DNA of 64,000 nucleotides from Tenodera sinensis (lineage: Eukaryota; Arthropoda; Insecta; Mantodea; Mantidae): assembly GCA_030765045.1 (NCBI GenBank), contig CM060965.1, forward strand, positions 64,015,787-64,079,786. The letters run 5' to 3'. The notes under the pieces are model-generated. The model saw nothing but the letters and a program-made list of their open reading frames with translations. It made no database searches and was not told where the DNA came from. Shown one piece after another: positions 24,041-34,309 of this stretch. A program made the translations under genes and the position numbers. The first letter of the stretch is position 1. The number at the start of each line of letters is the position of its first letter.

Positions 24041-24573
24041 TGTGACTTTTCTATCACTTTATTGTCCTCTAAAACTTTACTAAAAAAATATGCGGTTTTC
24101 TTCTGGTAGTTAACGCAATCCCCTGTCTTTCAGTTTCACAACTCAATTGCTCTTCTCAAAATCTTGCCGGTACTTTCAGTGTCTTTCTTCCTTTCACTGC
24201 CTATGAATAAACTCATCACAATGTCCTGGACGCTCGTTGATTTTCCGACGTAACACACGCGCACACACTAATACACTGACTGTCTCGCGTCACTGACCGC
24301 AGTTCTCAAAAATAACTCTTTCTTCTCTGGCCATCTTTAATACTGCGGATGACCTCACGCCAACCTTTCATGATTCGTCATACACACGCACACTAGAAAT
24401 GACGTAGTTAGAAATCTCAGGAAGGTGCTAGAAAAGTCCCTTTCTTTTGCCGCCCATTGTTACTGTCAAGTACACACAGCAGGCACGTGAGGCAGCCTGA
24501 TCTTGAACAACCTCCCCGCTCTCCGGTGCGTCACGTGATGCGAACAGCGCCGTGTGCCGTGCTTAACGTCACA
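24041..24573 (-). mobile_element. Probable Gypsy-type LTR, diverged, minus strand
   Basis: Bounded by TGTGAC (24041-24046) and GTCACA (24568-24573), the same inverted ends as the better LTR copy at 44776. After the low end, a spaced TCAC and GTCC follow, as in that copy. The interior is rich in CAC/CTC like the related LTRs. No matching 4 bp target duplication is seen (CCCT against TTCA), so the call is tentative. Confidence 0.4.
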
Positions 24574-25200
24574 TTCAATACACTTTATCACGAGGAAATG
24601 AAATTCAACTATAGTTATGAAATGTCAAACAAAAGACTATTACTGTAGATGAGTCATTTTTCCCAGTCAAGGAGACGTGAGTCTAGATACTAAGGATGCT
24701 GTAAGTGGGGAAAGTAAGTAATCTGCGTAATTTTATCCGTTTAGAGTTCAACTAGGCAATATTTTTACCCCCACGTTATGTGTGATACACTTACGTTATT
24801 CGCTGAAATTCAGGTTCGACAAGGAAAACCTCAAGTTCGGATTTGCGCCATTTACTCATATCGTTGCCTCCGGGGAGCGATGGAACATTTCGTTTTGGGT
24901 TGAGAGGAAGGAAGCGCGAACATCTCGTAAATGTCCGATGGTGTCGTGATTTGTGGGCCCCTCCTGCTGACATTTCACAACCCTTTACCTACCGCACGCA
25001 GGTGGCAAGGTGTGACGGATGGATTGATTCCTTTTGGGGGCACCGCCGCAAGAAACAGTTTAATGAGATAGCCAGAGCATGCCCCACCACACGCTGTGTG
25101 GGTAGGTTCAGAGCTGGCTGGATATGCCAGTCTTCTTAAACACTGTGCGATATTGGCTGTTACCAACGCATTCCTCTGCAACTGCGCAAATAGAAGATTA
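24574..25200. other. GC-richer stretch with no recognisable gene
   Basis: Base composition around 24840-25140 is clearly higher in GC than its surroundings. Overlapping frames of 60-98 codons occur on both strands. I cannot match any to a known domain. It may be an old transposon body or LTR. Confidence 0.4.
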
Positions 25201-25359
25201 AAATATTTTAAAGGAAGTTTAACATGGTAAACTTTCGAAGTTTTATATTACATATACACGTATATAAACGTACATTTTATAAATGTTTTCATTATGAGGG
25301 AAGATTGACGTTGTACCCAAACACTGGATATAGAGATTTCATTTTTTATATATATTTGA

Positions 25360-25580
25360 GGTCCACTGACCTTTGGGAACAAGATCTGTGTGTATGTGTG
25401 TGCATGTGTATGTGTAGACAGCATAACTAAAAATGAAACTAAGAACCAATATGATGCTTTATATCAGCACCTTCAAAGATACGATACGAATATTTTAAAA
25501 AAATGTCCGTCTCCAAACTATTCTTTATACGGAACAGTCTGAATTACTTTCGAATAATGGTGAACCGTAACTGTACGTAA
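25360..25580 (+). repeat. Dispersed 0.8 kb element, central fragment
   Basis: GAGGTCCACTGACC, a TGTGTGTATG-rich tract, GACAGCATAACTAAAAATG and the worn CTCCAAACTATTCTTTA segment follow in the order seen in the full copies at 27732 and 38605. Confidence 0.65.
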
Positions 25581-26387
25581 TTCATATCAAACATTTTTGT
25601 GGAGTTAACTACCTTCAATATATTCGTTGTTATTGATTTGAATTTTAAAATACTTATATTTTTCAACTAATAAGGCGCTATTCGTTTTCCTCGTGGTAAT
25701 GCAAAGGCAAAGGATTCATTCATCACATTGGGCTTGCATTTTAAAAATGTCTAACTATCCCTTTAGACATTTTACACCTATAACAAAATGTAAGAGGTTC
25801 ACGTGTGTGGGTAATGAATGTGGTGTGAATGTAAAGTATGAGGTTTTTTCATAGCCACTGTACAAGCAACACTAACTGCTAGTCATGAGATTTTGGCAGA
25901 AACGGCCAAGAAAGTTTTTGTAGGCATATAGGAGCACAGCAGATTTTACTGGGCTTCATCAGTAGAAACTTCACTTCACAAAAAGCCGACTGTTACTTGG
26001 CACTACAAAGTTTTGTGCTTAAAATATTGTTCAACACAAAAGAACAAGAGAGTATATTCGGAATGAATGATACAAACAATGCTATTTTAGATTACTTGCA
26101 TATTTTGAACGATTTTTCCGTTTTCTCTTCTGGTTACACAGTTAAATCGCATTAATTTTATGTATCATTTCAGAATCTCAATTATATGGTGCTTAAATCA
26201 AAACCTTTTGGTCATTTTTTGTATAAATAAAATTAAACTACATTTTTACTTACTAAGGATTGTTTATACCACGGGCATTTTCTAACAAATATTGGATTTG
26301 CAGCTCTGGAAAATTGCCAACTTTAATATAAAACTTCATAACTGCTGTTTTTTTTTAAACAGAAGCCATGTGTGTGTGGGCAATGTT

Positions 26388-26716
26388 TTAAGAGATGGAA
26401 TCAGGACTGAGAAACTCAATGCCATAGCCGAGATTTGAACCACGTATCTTCCGCTTATCGAGCGGCGGCTCTAACCACTAAGCTAATATGGACAACCTGC
26501 CAGTATGACATTAAATTCCCCAACTGATTCTTACTAAGTCGCCCTTGATGCGAGATTTCATTGTGATCTACCGGGGAAATACCAATCGGTTGGAGAATTT
26601 AATGTCATACTGGCCATGGTACCTTAGTGGTTAGAGCAGCCGCTCAATAAGCGGAGGTTCCGTAATTCAAATTTTGACTAAGGTATTGTATTTTTCAGTC
26701 TTGATTCCACCTCATA
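26388..26716. mobile_element. Head-to-head pair of tRNA-derived SINEs forming an imperfect palindrome
   Basis: The left arm (about 26388-26530) is the reverse complement of the right arm (about 26582-26716) at roughly 80 percent identity by eye. About 50 unmatched bases lie in the centre. Each arm holds a tRNA-like head. On the minus strand the left arm reads TTAGCTTAGTGGTTAGAGC (box A) and GTGGTTCAAATC (box B). On the plus strand the right arm reads CCTTAGTGGTTAGAGCAGC and GTAATTCAAATTT (a worn box B). The repeat includes the 5' flank GAATTTAATGTCATACTGG in both arms, so the inverted unit is larger than the tRNA part. It is either two insertions of one family or a fold-back element. Confidence 0.75.
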
Positions 26717-26719
26717 AAA

Positions 26720-27731
26720 TTTCATCCGAGTTTTTATTTTGTACTACTTTTTCATACATAAACTGTTTATCGATATCTATTTTCTGGTTTGAATCTCCTT
26801 CTATTATTAGTACTTAAGCAGTAGAGAAACTAAAAAGAAGTGTTAGTGTATATTGTTGGTATCACAGGAGAGGATCATTCATAATGAAAAATAAAATAAT
26901 TCGATTTCCTTGATGACATTTAAAAGTTCGATGCATTAACTTATACAGCAACGTAAACAGCAAGGAAAATGCCTTTCATTTATAAGCTAAACTTTCTCTA
27001 TAAATTATATTCACCAGGTTTCTTTCGTACATGCAAAGCGCAAATTATGACCTGAAAGCGTTGGCAGCATTTCCTAAAAAGAAGCGTGCTTTTCTGCAGC
27101 AAGATTCTTGTAATACAATTATTTGTCCCTGTGTCAAAGCAGCATTCATTTAGTTACTGTTACCCCAATGCAAACAAGCTGCAAAGAGTTTAAATATGTA
27201 ACAGGTGGTGTTGATCTGAACGTAGGGTGATATGAGAAATATTTAATGTAGAATGCTTCACCTAAGACGCCTCGTAATACGGTGGATTAACATTTCAAAT
27301 CTCCATGGCGGTTCAATCATCAAACGTTCAGAACAATACTTCGTTTTAAGAAAGTTTTAATGCTGCTTTATCTCTTACGGGGCGAATATTGGCAAAAGTT
27401 ACCAAAAATGGTAATTTAGTTTTCTATGCAGTTTCATTCAGTGGTATTTCTTCTTCAATTTGATGAATATTTTGTTACTGTAAGTACAACGCTTAGATCT
27501 GACATTTAGCACTGTGAACTCTACAGCCCTTTATAGAACAAAGAGATAGCTCCAACACATTTTGTAGCGGAGAACAAAACTTTAAACCATTTAAGAGAAG
27601 TTGGTACCACTGCTTCTGTGCGCTCAAGTCATGTGGTTTCTTTCTTAGCAGATATATGCGAGCTTGCTTTCTCCATTTTGGCTTTGAATAGCATTTGCAG
27701 AGAATGGCATTTTCTGGTGGTTCATTTTTAG
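26720..27731. other. AT-rich DNA, no feature recognised
   Basis: Stop codons are frequent in all frames. The one longer minus-strand frame (27493-27795, 100 codons) overlaps the start of a dispersed repeat and shows no domain. Confidence 0.5.
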
Positions 27732-28605
27732 TTTCTCTACTGGTAAGTAGGGGAAGTATTGTATTCCACCCAAAAATTCGAAGTCGAGATTTCACCGGAA
27801 ATACATGTTTTGAGGCCCCCTGAATCCAAAAAAAGCATTTTTAGAAAAAGGTCCGTGTGTGTGTCTGTGTGTCTGTCAGTCTGTCAGTCTGTCAGTCTGT
27901 CAGTCTGTGGACAGCATAGCTCAAAAACGAAAAGTCGGTTAAAAACCAAAGTTGGTATTTAAGTTTAATGTCGTTCAAGGATGTGACGCGAAGATTTTGA
28001 AGAAAATAGTTCCACCCTAAACTACCATTTACATGGAAAATTTTTCGAAAATTTTTATTTTCTTGAAAATGGCTCTAAGGATTTTGATTAAAATGTCATA
28101 TGTTTGAGATATTTGTATGACAAATGAAATGTATATCTTGAATTTTCTGGCTATAGCCCCTGTAGTCGTATTTACTCTGGACGACTTTTGCATAACTGGT
28201 AAACCGTTAGAGATAGACCAAATTATACTATACAAAAAATGTAGATCTTGCTAAAATACACAATTTATATCTCAATACATTTTCTTGTAGGGTGAACCAT
28301 TTCGGAGATATACCTTGTTATGTGTGTGAGTTTCAGAAAACTTGGAACTTTCGTGAAATGGGTCATCGTTGTTCATTTTTTTATGTTACGTGTACAAAGA
28401 GAACGGAATCTCAAAGCTTTAAAAGATTTGACTATCGCACAAAGCCTACTGTATTCCAATATTCCCCTTGCACCTACAAGGAAATAAATAAGTTATATGT
28501 TTATTTTAACTAACACGAAGAAGATATAGGAATAAGATTTTGTAAGAATGGTTAGTACAAGAGTAGAGAAAGTCATGTGAGTGCAACACATCCGATTTTT
28601 ATGGA
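27732..28605 (+). repeat. Dispersed 0.8 kb GT-tract element, full-length reference copy
   Basis: Order of parts: TTTCTCTACT (27732-27741), GTAAGTAGGGGAAGTATTG, CACCCAAAAATTCG, a TGTG/CAGTCTGT tract (27855-27906), AACGAAAAGTCGG, ACGCGAAGATTTTGAAG, ATTTCGGAGATATACC, CAAAGCCTACTGTATTCC, and AGTAGAGAAA (28562-28571) followed by GTCATGTGAGTGCAACAC. The first and penultimate motifs are inverted with respect to each other. Similarity to other copies continues past AGTAGAGAAA, so this inverted pair is subterminal. No coding capacity is seen. The family is unnamed by me. It behaves like a non-autonomous transposon. Confidence 0.8.
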
Positions 28606-29587
28606 AATTATTGAAGAGAGCAGAATTAATTTTTGACATGATGAAAGCAGTTTCAACACTTTTTTGAATTATTTGGCGCTAAAAGATGGCTGGTAACTTT
28701 TTGAAGAACTAATTTAATCAAAAGCTGATATAATTTAGAAAACATCCTATCTTTCTAATAAACGTATTTAATTGTTACGAGGGTTACAAATACTGGGATG
28801 CATGCACCAACATTAAGTAAACATTTGGTCTCCTGTCTTAAATAGTTTGAGATTGTTGCGGAATACAATAGTTCATCTACTTACTGCCAGTAGATTACAA
28901 AGTAAAAAACTCACAATGTAGCAGTGCTATAGCAATACAAATACTTTTCTTAGCGTTAAACACTTACAAAGCTATGCAGAAGTACGTATTACCCCTGACA
29001 TAGGTAGTTTTGGCTATCCCTTGAATAGGAAGTGGAGATATCTGGTGCCACATGCCACCCTCTGTCCCCCCACCCCTCTACTCGCCGACACAAGTTTTAT
29101 CTGGCCAACCTTGTTCTCTCCGGATGCTACACCTCTATTTATTACAAGTGTTCCTTTTCGACGTACGCGCATGTGTTCACCTTATCGAAACAACTATTAA
29201 TCAACAGCAATGCTTGTACAGCACTCTTGTTTTTACTATGTCCTCATTTCTGTGATGTCTCAAGTCCTTCTTGTTTCTACATCAAGGAAAATGCCGGAGC
29301 AACTTTTGACTCGACAGATAGTACAAGGAAATTTTTTCTTCACATTTCATATAGAGCATTAATCACGAATCAATTAGCAATGATGTCATTTTTGTTGCTT
29401 GATATTTCTTTATGATTTATTAACGCCCTTTAACTGGGAAGGTCATATAGCGTGGTGAATGAACGAAATGACAAAATTTACGCTCAAATGGACCCACACA
29501 CGCACGCACGCACACACACATTAATTTAAAATCCATTACATTCCGTAATATTACATGATTTATATACTCATTCCTCAACATAAATAT
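28606..29587. other. AT-rich DNA, no gene recognised
   Basis: A 127-codon plus-strand frame (29032-29415) has no domain, no splice-supported extension and an ordinary composition. I read it as chance. A short ACGC/CACA tract lies at about 29490-29520. Confidence 0.45.
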
Positions 29588-30157
29588 TATGAAAAAAACA
29601 CAAAAGTCCAGTCACATTTACATTTTCTCGCCTTATTTTTCCTGTAAGTGTTTGCACAAAAACACAGTTCACTTCTACTAACGTTAACACAGTCTACAGT
29701 CTTTCGTAATGTTGCAACTCACAACCGTTTTCTTCTCGTACCCTTGACTCACTCCTCTCGCGGCCTCTCAAACCATAACTCCGACGATACAATCACTCAA
29801 CACTCGATAAAACTTCTTCACTTTCACACTCATCTTTCACAGCTGTCTCACACTCACTCACATACTGACCGACTCAAAAACTCCCCGCCTTCACGCAATC
29901 CGAAGGCTTTTATATCGGTGATGACGTAGCCAGATCTTCCTGGAACCTCTACAAACAAGCCGGCCGCCGGACATTTCTCGAATGCCCTGGACAGCACCCT
30001 TTGCTAACATGCTGCGCTCATTGTTGCCACGTGTTTGCTCTCGTGAGTTGTGTGGGGAAGATTGAACTTAAGCGCCTTTGAAGAGGCAGGCACCTGGTAT
30101 GTGGTGTGAAGTAGCTTGGTCCGACTGTCGTTTGTTGTACGGCCCGGCCGGTGTCAA
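29588..30157 (-). mobile_element. Solo LTR of a Gypsy-type element, minus strand
   Basis: This copy aligns with the LTR at 44776 through CACAAAAGTCCAGTC, ACGTTAACACAGTCTACA, CAACCGTTTTCTTCTCG, TTTCACAGCT, GACTCAAAAACT, TCTACAAACAAGCCG and CACGTGTTTGCT. On the minus strand a TATA box (GATATAAAAGCC, about 29906-29917) is followed downstream by a GTCAGT-type initiator, as in LTR promoters. Its high end shares CTTAAGCGCCT and GCCGG with the copy ending at 44315. ATAT lies just outside both ends (29584-29587 and 30158-30161), a 4 bp target duplication, if the worn end is read as GTCAA. No internal coding region is attached, which indicates a solo LTR. Confidence 0.65.
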
Positions 30158-30226
30158 ATATTATAGTTTTAACATAATAAATAACACAATAAATAAACAA
30201 TATTTATACAAAAAATTTAACAAATA

Positions 30227-30840
30227 TTAATAACACCATTTATGTACTTTATACCAGTTCTCAAGTTTAATTGCGATTTTGCAACAGTTAATGTGTATTA
30301 AGTATTTATTGATATTAATACTGTAGTTTATTGGCCATTTTCTGTCACATCTGGTTCCCAATTTAAAAGTCCTACGTAGTTGACTGAGCTTTCGGGATAT
30401 CCACAGAAGGTGACCTATTGTTTGGTTCCCATCATTACATGGGCATTCTGGACTATTCATAATTTTAAATCTGTGTCTTCTAGTTTTTCCATGTCCAATT
30501 ACTATTCCGATGAAGCTTGAAAGCTCTTAAAACTGTTTATCCTCGGTCTGTCTTGCTTAATGGAAGGAAGTTCTTGGTAACTGCTCCTTTGGTTGAATTT
30601 GACCATTTCTGTTGACACTTTTCAATGCTTTTCTGCTTTTCTTCTATCATTAATGTACCTACTGTTGGTGTAAATTGCTGTTGCATTAGCCCATTCAGTT
30701 GTTTTTTTGGCCAGTTCGTTTCCATGGACAGCAACATGAGCCTTTACCCATTGAAATTTTTTCATAAATTGTCTAACTTGAGACATCTGATCTCTTTAAT
30801 TATATCACTGTGACGGTCATTGTTTCTCAATAGATCAAGA
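30227..30840 (-). pseudogene. Non-LTR retrotransposon (R1/Jockey-type) RNase H domain and tail, decayed
   Basis: Translated on the minus strand, 30760 downwards reads VKAHVAVHGNELAKK, the last RNase H motif region of arthropod LINEs. Here the active histidine/aspartate neighbourhood is partly kept (HGNE), with the usual D-like position worn. The stretch ESIEKCQQKWSNSTKGA follows, then after frameshifts and stops CPCNDGNQTIGHLL, the Cys-His tail that closes many R1/Jockey-type polyproteins, and WPINYSINKYL-like residues near the stop. Several stops (for example near 30535) and frame changes mean it is dead. Only the 3' end of a 5'-truncated LINE is present. This tail type is the main reason I favour an insect, possibly cockroach or termite. 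Confidence 0.75.
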
Positions 30841-30854
30841 ATGGAACTTAAAAA

Positions 30855-30895
30855 TTAACCCTATCAGTATCAAGGGGGGATACTTTATGTCCGCC
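30855..30895 (+). mobile_element. Possible left end of a second TTAA element
   Basis: TTAA at 30855-30858 is followed by CCCTATCAGTATCAAGG, similar in spacing to the array MITE end CCCTTTCAGTCCCGG. No right end ending in GGGTTAA was found within 1.5 kb. It may be a broken relative or chance. Confidence 0.25.
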
Positions 30896-31126
30896 ATCTG
30901 TAACATTTTAATTCAGTCTTTTAACTTTTTTATTAAAGGCACGTAGTAAACAGTTATTGTCAATCACTGTTTCTACTATTGAAAAGCATCACTGTTTCAA
31001 AGTTTTCATTGTTAGTCTTTTTGAGAAACAATCAAATGTCAAGTGGTCATGAAGTATTGTCCCGTCGGTATAATGTTAAACGTACTTTAAAATATTTTCT
31101 TACCAGTGGTGGTCACGAAGTTAACT

Positions 31127-31144
31127 CCCCCCCCCCCCCCCCCC
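31127..31144. repeat. Poly-C/G homopolymer
   Basis: An uninterrupted run of C of about 18 bases, flanked by GTTAACT and ACCCCTCTCC. Runs this long are rare in an AT-rich genome and are prone to sequencing error. Confidence 0.9.
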
Positions 31145-32155
31145 ACCCCTCTCCAGTTGGTAGTCGAAGTTCTGGGGAATAAGTCTTGGCATTGCCATGG
31201 TTAAGCCAGTTCGTATTTTCAGGATAAGGCAAAACCCCAGAAAATACACGCAAAGGTATGAAATTGCACCTAAAATGTTCTGGAGAAGAGAGGGAATATC
31301 TAAAAAGTGCTTGAAAACAACCCCTTCATAACAAAAGCTAAGTGCTGCATACACGAGTTTCTCTACCTTCTACCGTTTGTTATCTCTTCTGCAAAACATT
31401 CTAACAAAAGATTGTCCTATCTGGTTCATTTTAAGCAATATAAAGTTTTGCAAAAATAGTTTCATTAAACATTTCGTCGTAGGTACAAAGGGGATACGTA
31501 GATAAATATTTAAAAAGCGGTTCGTTATGTGCTCACTCTAAAATTCCACTCTCTTTGCATCACCACAAGAAACAAATGAATAGTTTATGTTTGTTATTTT
31601 TGCATGAAGTTGGTTTGTTTGTTTTAGTGCCTTTTAATTTCGACAGGGTATTCTGTTACATGTGACCGTTACAAAGTGTACGAAGAACAGTATGTGTTGT
31701 TTAAAGGCTGGTCCCAAGAACGGTAACCATAATGATTCTGGGAACGGGAAGCAAGGCAGTCGTCAATATTTGGTTCACAACAGCCCGGGAACGATAACGA
31801 CAGGATAGCAGGAAATGGAGGAATATTGCATTGGAAATTCCTTTGTTTCTAACTGACCAATGGTATTTTTCAGCTTGCGACTAGAGAGAGCTCTAGCAGC
31901 TGTTTCATGGCACGATCGCCCTGATTAAATTCTACAGCCAAAAGTCTAATGCGCACAAAATAAGTCTAAAATGCCGTGTCCGGGTCCCACAGAAAGGTTT
32001 CCGTCAGTTGTGAACACTCCCATTAGAATATATGTATTTCTAGTTTACCATTCTGGTTACCGTTACCGTTGTCGATGGTTGTGCATCCATAGCTGACATA
32101 AGTGAGAGCGTCTTCATACGATAGGTATTTTTAGTTTTGTAAGTGGACTTTAGTC
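31145..32155. other. No recognisable feature
   Basis: Mixed-composition DNA between the poly-C run and the mariner remnant. No frame above about 75 codons has protein-like features. Confidence 0.5.
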
Positions 32156-32159
32156 CAAG

Positions 32160-32540
32160 CTATTGATGGAATTCAAAACCTTGCCTCCACAATCCTCAAA
32201 GTACTCTCCATTTCTCTCCAGACACAGATGCAAATGCTGCCATATGCTCATCAACGTCATTACGGTACTCAGACTAAGGGATTGTCAACAGCGTTCAATT
32301 TATAGCCTGAGCAAGGTCCTGCACTCGTTTTAAAGGCTCTCCAGCAATGCAGGATTTTACTTGAGGAAGCAAGTCGCACGGTGCAAGGTCAGGACTGTAG
32401 GGTAGATGGTCAAGCAACTGGACTTTAGCGACTTCTAGTTTCCTCACATTTACAGCTGTTCTCTGAGGGGACGCGTTATACTGCAAAATCAATAGCCTTG
32501 AAGTTCCTATCTTCGGAATGCAGAACCCATTTTGCACAGA
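32160..32540 (-). pseudogene. Mariner-family transposase, C-terminal fragment
   Basis: The minus-strand frame 32295-32537 contains LPYSPDLAPCDLLPQ, the hallmark mariner motif (PYSPDLAPCD) that holds the third catalytic aspartate of the DD34D triad. Upstream, LILQYNASPQRTA stands where active copies have a DNA(R/P)PH-like motif with the second aspartate. Here that aspartate is replaced by tyrosine (QYNA instead of xDNA), so catalysis would be lost. Downstream, PLKRVQDLAQAIN matches the region after the motif in mariners. The typical mariner transposase is about 345 residues, and only about 80 remain. No terminal inverted repeats were found around it. Confidence 0.8.
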
Positions 32541-33019
32541 TTTTTGGCAGCTTTATATGTCCATGGAGTTTGTAGTCATTGCTGCTAACACTAATACCGA
32601 CCTTCGTACTCAGCATTTCAATAGCAACATGTCGATTTTCATGTTGATTGAAGCTTATTTGACAGCTTACTCAGGACAGCCAAAGCGGAGGTTGTGTCTC
32701 GCTCTGACTCCGATGATCTAATCTATCCTACTACGGTGTCAAATGAACACACCTGATCACCATGGACAACTATCAAATCCTTGTACATTTTCTTTTGTTC
32801 TTTCACCTAGCTTATGGGCTGTGAAAATGCAGAATGGAATATTTTCTTCAGATATATTTATATTTTTGAGTCTCTTCATGCATTTCATTTATAATTACAT
32901 GGCAAGTCTAACTGATAAGACAGCCACATGCAAGTATTTCATGAGCAGATGTTACCGACAGTGATGTAGCCTATACACAAGGTAATTATAAATTCAGATC
33001 TTAATTCTCTAATATTTAA

Positions 33020-33300
33020 ATGTTAGCCAAAATGGACATAATGGAAAATCAAATTAATTCCGGAATGCGGCAGATGGAAACAAATATGGAAGCCGGATTG
33101 AAGAATGTAAACTCCAGAATGAAACAGATGAAAAAGGGAATGTCCGAAATGAAGATAAAGCTATTGGAGAATACTCAAGGCCGACTGGCCGGGGTTAAGG
33201 AAGGCAAGGATGAACTCGGCGGAAAGATGTGTTAACGCCAAGCTGTTAACGCCCTAGAAGAAAAGATAGAGTCGACCGCAGTACCCAAGAGCTGAACTCC
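33020..33300 (+). pseudogene. Gag-like coiled-coil remnant of an LTR retrotransposon
   Basis: The frame 33020-33235 is rich in Met, Lys, Glu and Gln with heptad character (MDIMENQINSGMRQMETNM, then MKQMKKGMSEMKIKLLE). After a stop the same frame continues with NALEEKIEST and stops again. Arthropod LTR retrotransposon Gag proteins often begin with such Met/Lys/Glu coiled coils, and the style of the continuation fits. There is no zinc knuckle, protease or polymerase next to it. It is a fragment with two in-frame stops. The alternative is a chance low-complexity frame. Confidence 0.5.
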
Positions 33301-33829
33301 ATACTGGAACAAATGCTCGACGAAAACCTCAAATTAGGTGGAAATCTATGGGGGACTTTTACGGCTGAAATGATATATATTGTATCTCGGAGATGATTCT
33401 TAATAATTGCCATAAAAATTATTTAGTTAACGTTTTACTTTTCAAGTTTATCTAAATATATTTCACAAAAAAGGGGAAAAACGCCAAGCGAAGCTCGATC
33501 GCCCAGCTACTTATTCTAATTTAACAGTGCACAGAGATTTCTGCTCAGAGAAAAGAATATCACAAAATGTATTTCATCTTCTCTCTGTAAGTCACAATAA
33601 CTTAAAGTACTTATGTCTTTGCTACAGTAAATAAGTCATTGTTATTGACACGCATGATATAATGAACCAGTTATGTGCGAAACTGAAAGTGTTAAACAGT
33701 CAAGCTGTTCCTAAACCACTAGAGAAAACTCTGACAATTAGAAAGGAAACTTCAGCAAGTCACAGGGTAACAGACTTTTCAGATAGGAATTAGGAGCTCT
33801 AGGATTGTAACATGTAATTGTACTGGATC

Positions 33830-34200
33830 CGCACCTTTGTATTACTCCGCGCAACACATGTACAGCATATGCAGTTGATATGCTATAAGTTGTTAGTTTC
33901 GGTAAACTGATTAGTTTTTATTTTCAAATAACAGTGAATATGTAGCATATTACCATGGAATTGTTAAACATATCCATTAGCACATTTCACAAGTAATATC
34001 ATAAAAGGAAGATGGGATGTATCTTCTAATCTTGGGCTAAGTGTTGCGGCCAAGGGACAATAAGGGCATTGCATGCGGTCACGTGCTTCGGGCTGCCTCT
34101 CGCCCTTGTTTACCTCAAATGTCTTTCGGCAACAGCATAGGAACGTTGGTAAGAAACATGTTACTGAACTTAAGTTAATAAAACTCGCGTCTTTATCGAC
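33830..34200 (+). repeat. Unnamed dispersed repeat, copy A
   Basis: Shares an ordered series of landmarks with 52270-52560: CACTCCGC / TACTCCGCGCAAC, ACAGCATATGCA, AAACTGAT(T)AG followed by TTTTTAT/TTCTAT, GATGGG, and GCCTCTCGC followed by CTTGTTTAC/ATTTGTTTAC. Spacing is similar in both copies. It has no coding capacity that I recognise. Confidence 0.6.
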
Positions 34201-34309
34201 GAAGTTATTGAAATCTATTATCGACAGCAATAGCGCTTTAAGACAACGCCCAGTTTATATGGACTTAACGGTGATCAACAGGGAACTTTCATTTGAGTAG
34301 TGCAAGTTC

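Noticed and set aside
24843..25139. 98-codon frame in GC-richer DNA with an Arg/Trp-rich sequence
   Set aside because: Frames on the opposite strand are equally open, which points to GC content as the cause rather than coding.
27855..27906. CTGT repeat as an independent microsatellite
   Set aside because: It occupies the position of the GT tract in the dispersed 0.8 kb element, so it is part of that family.
29032..29415. 127-codon plus-strand frame
   Set aside because: A second overlapping frame (29052-29255) is also open, composition is not protein-like, and no motif is recognised.
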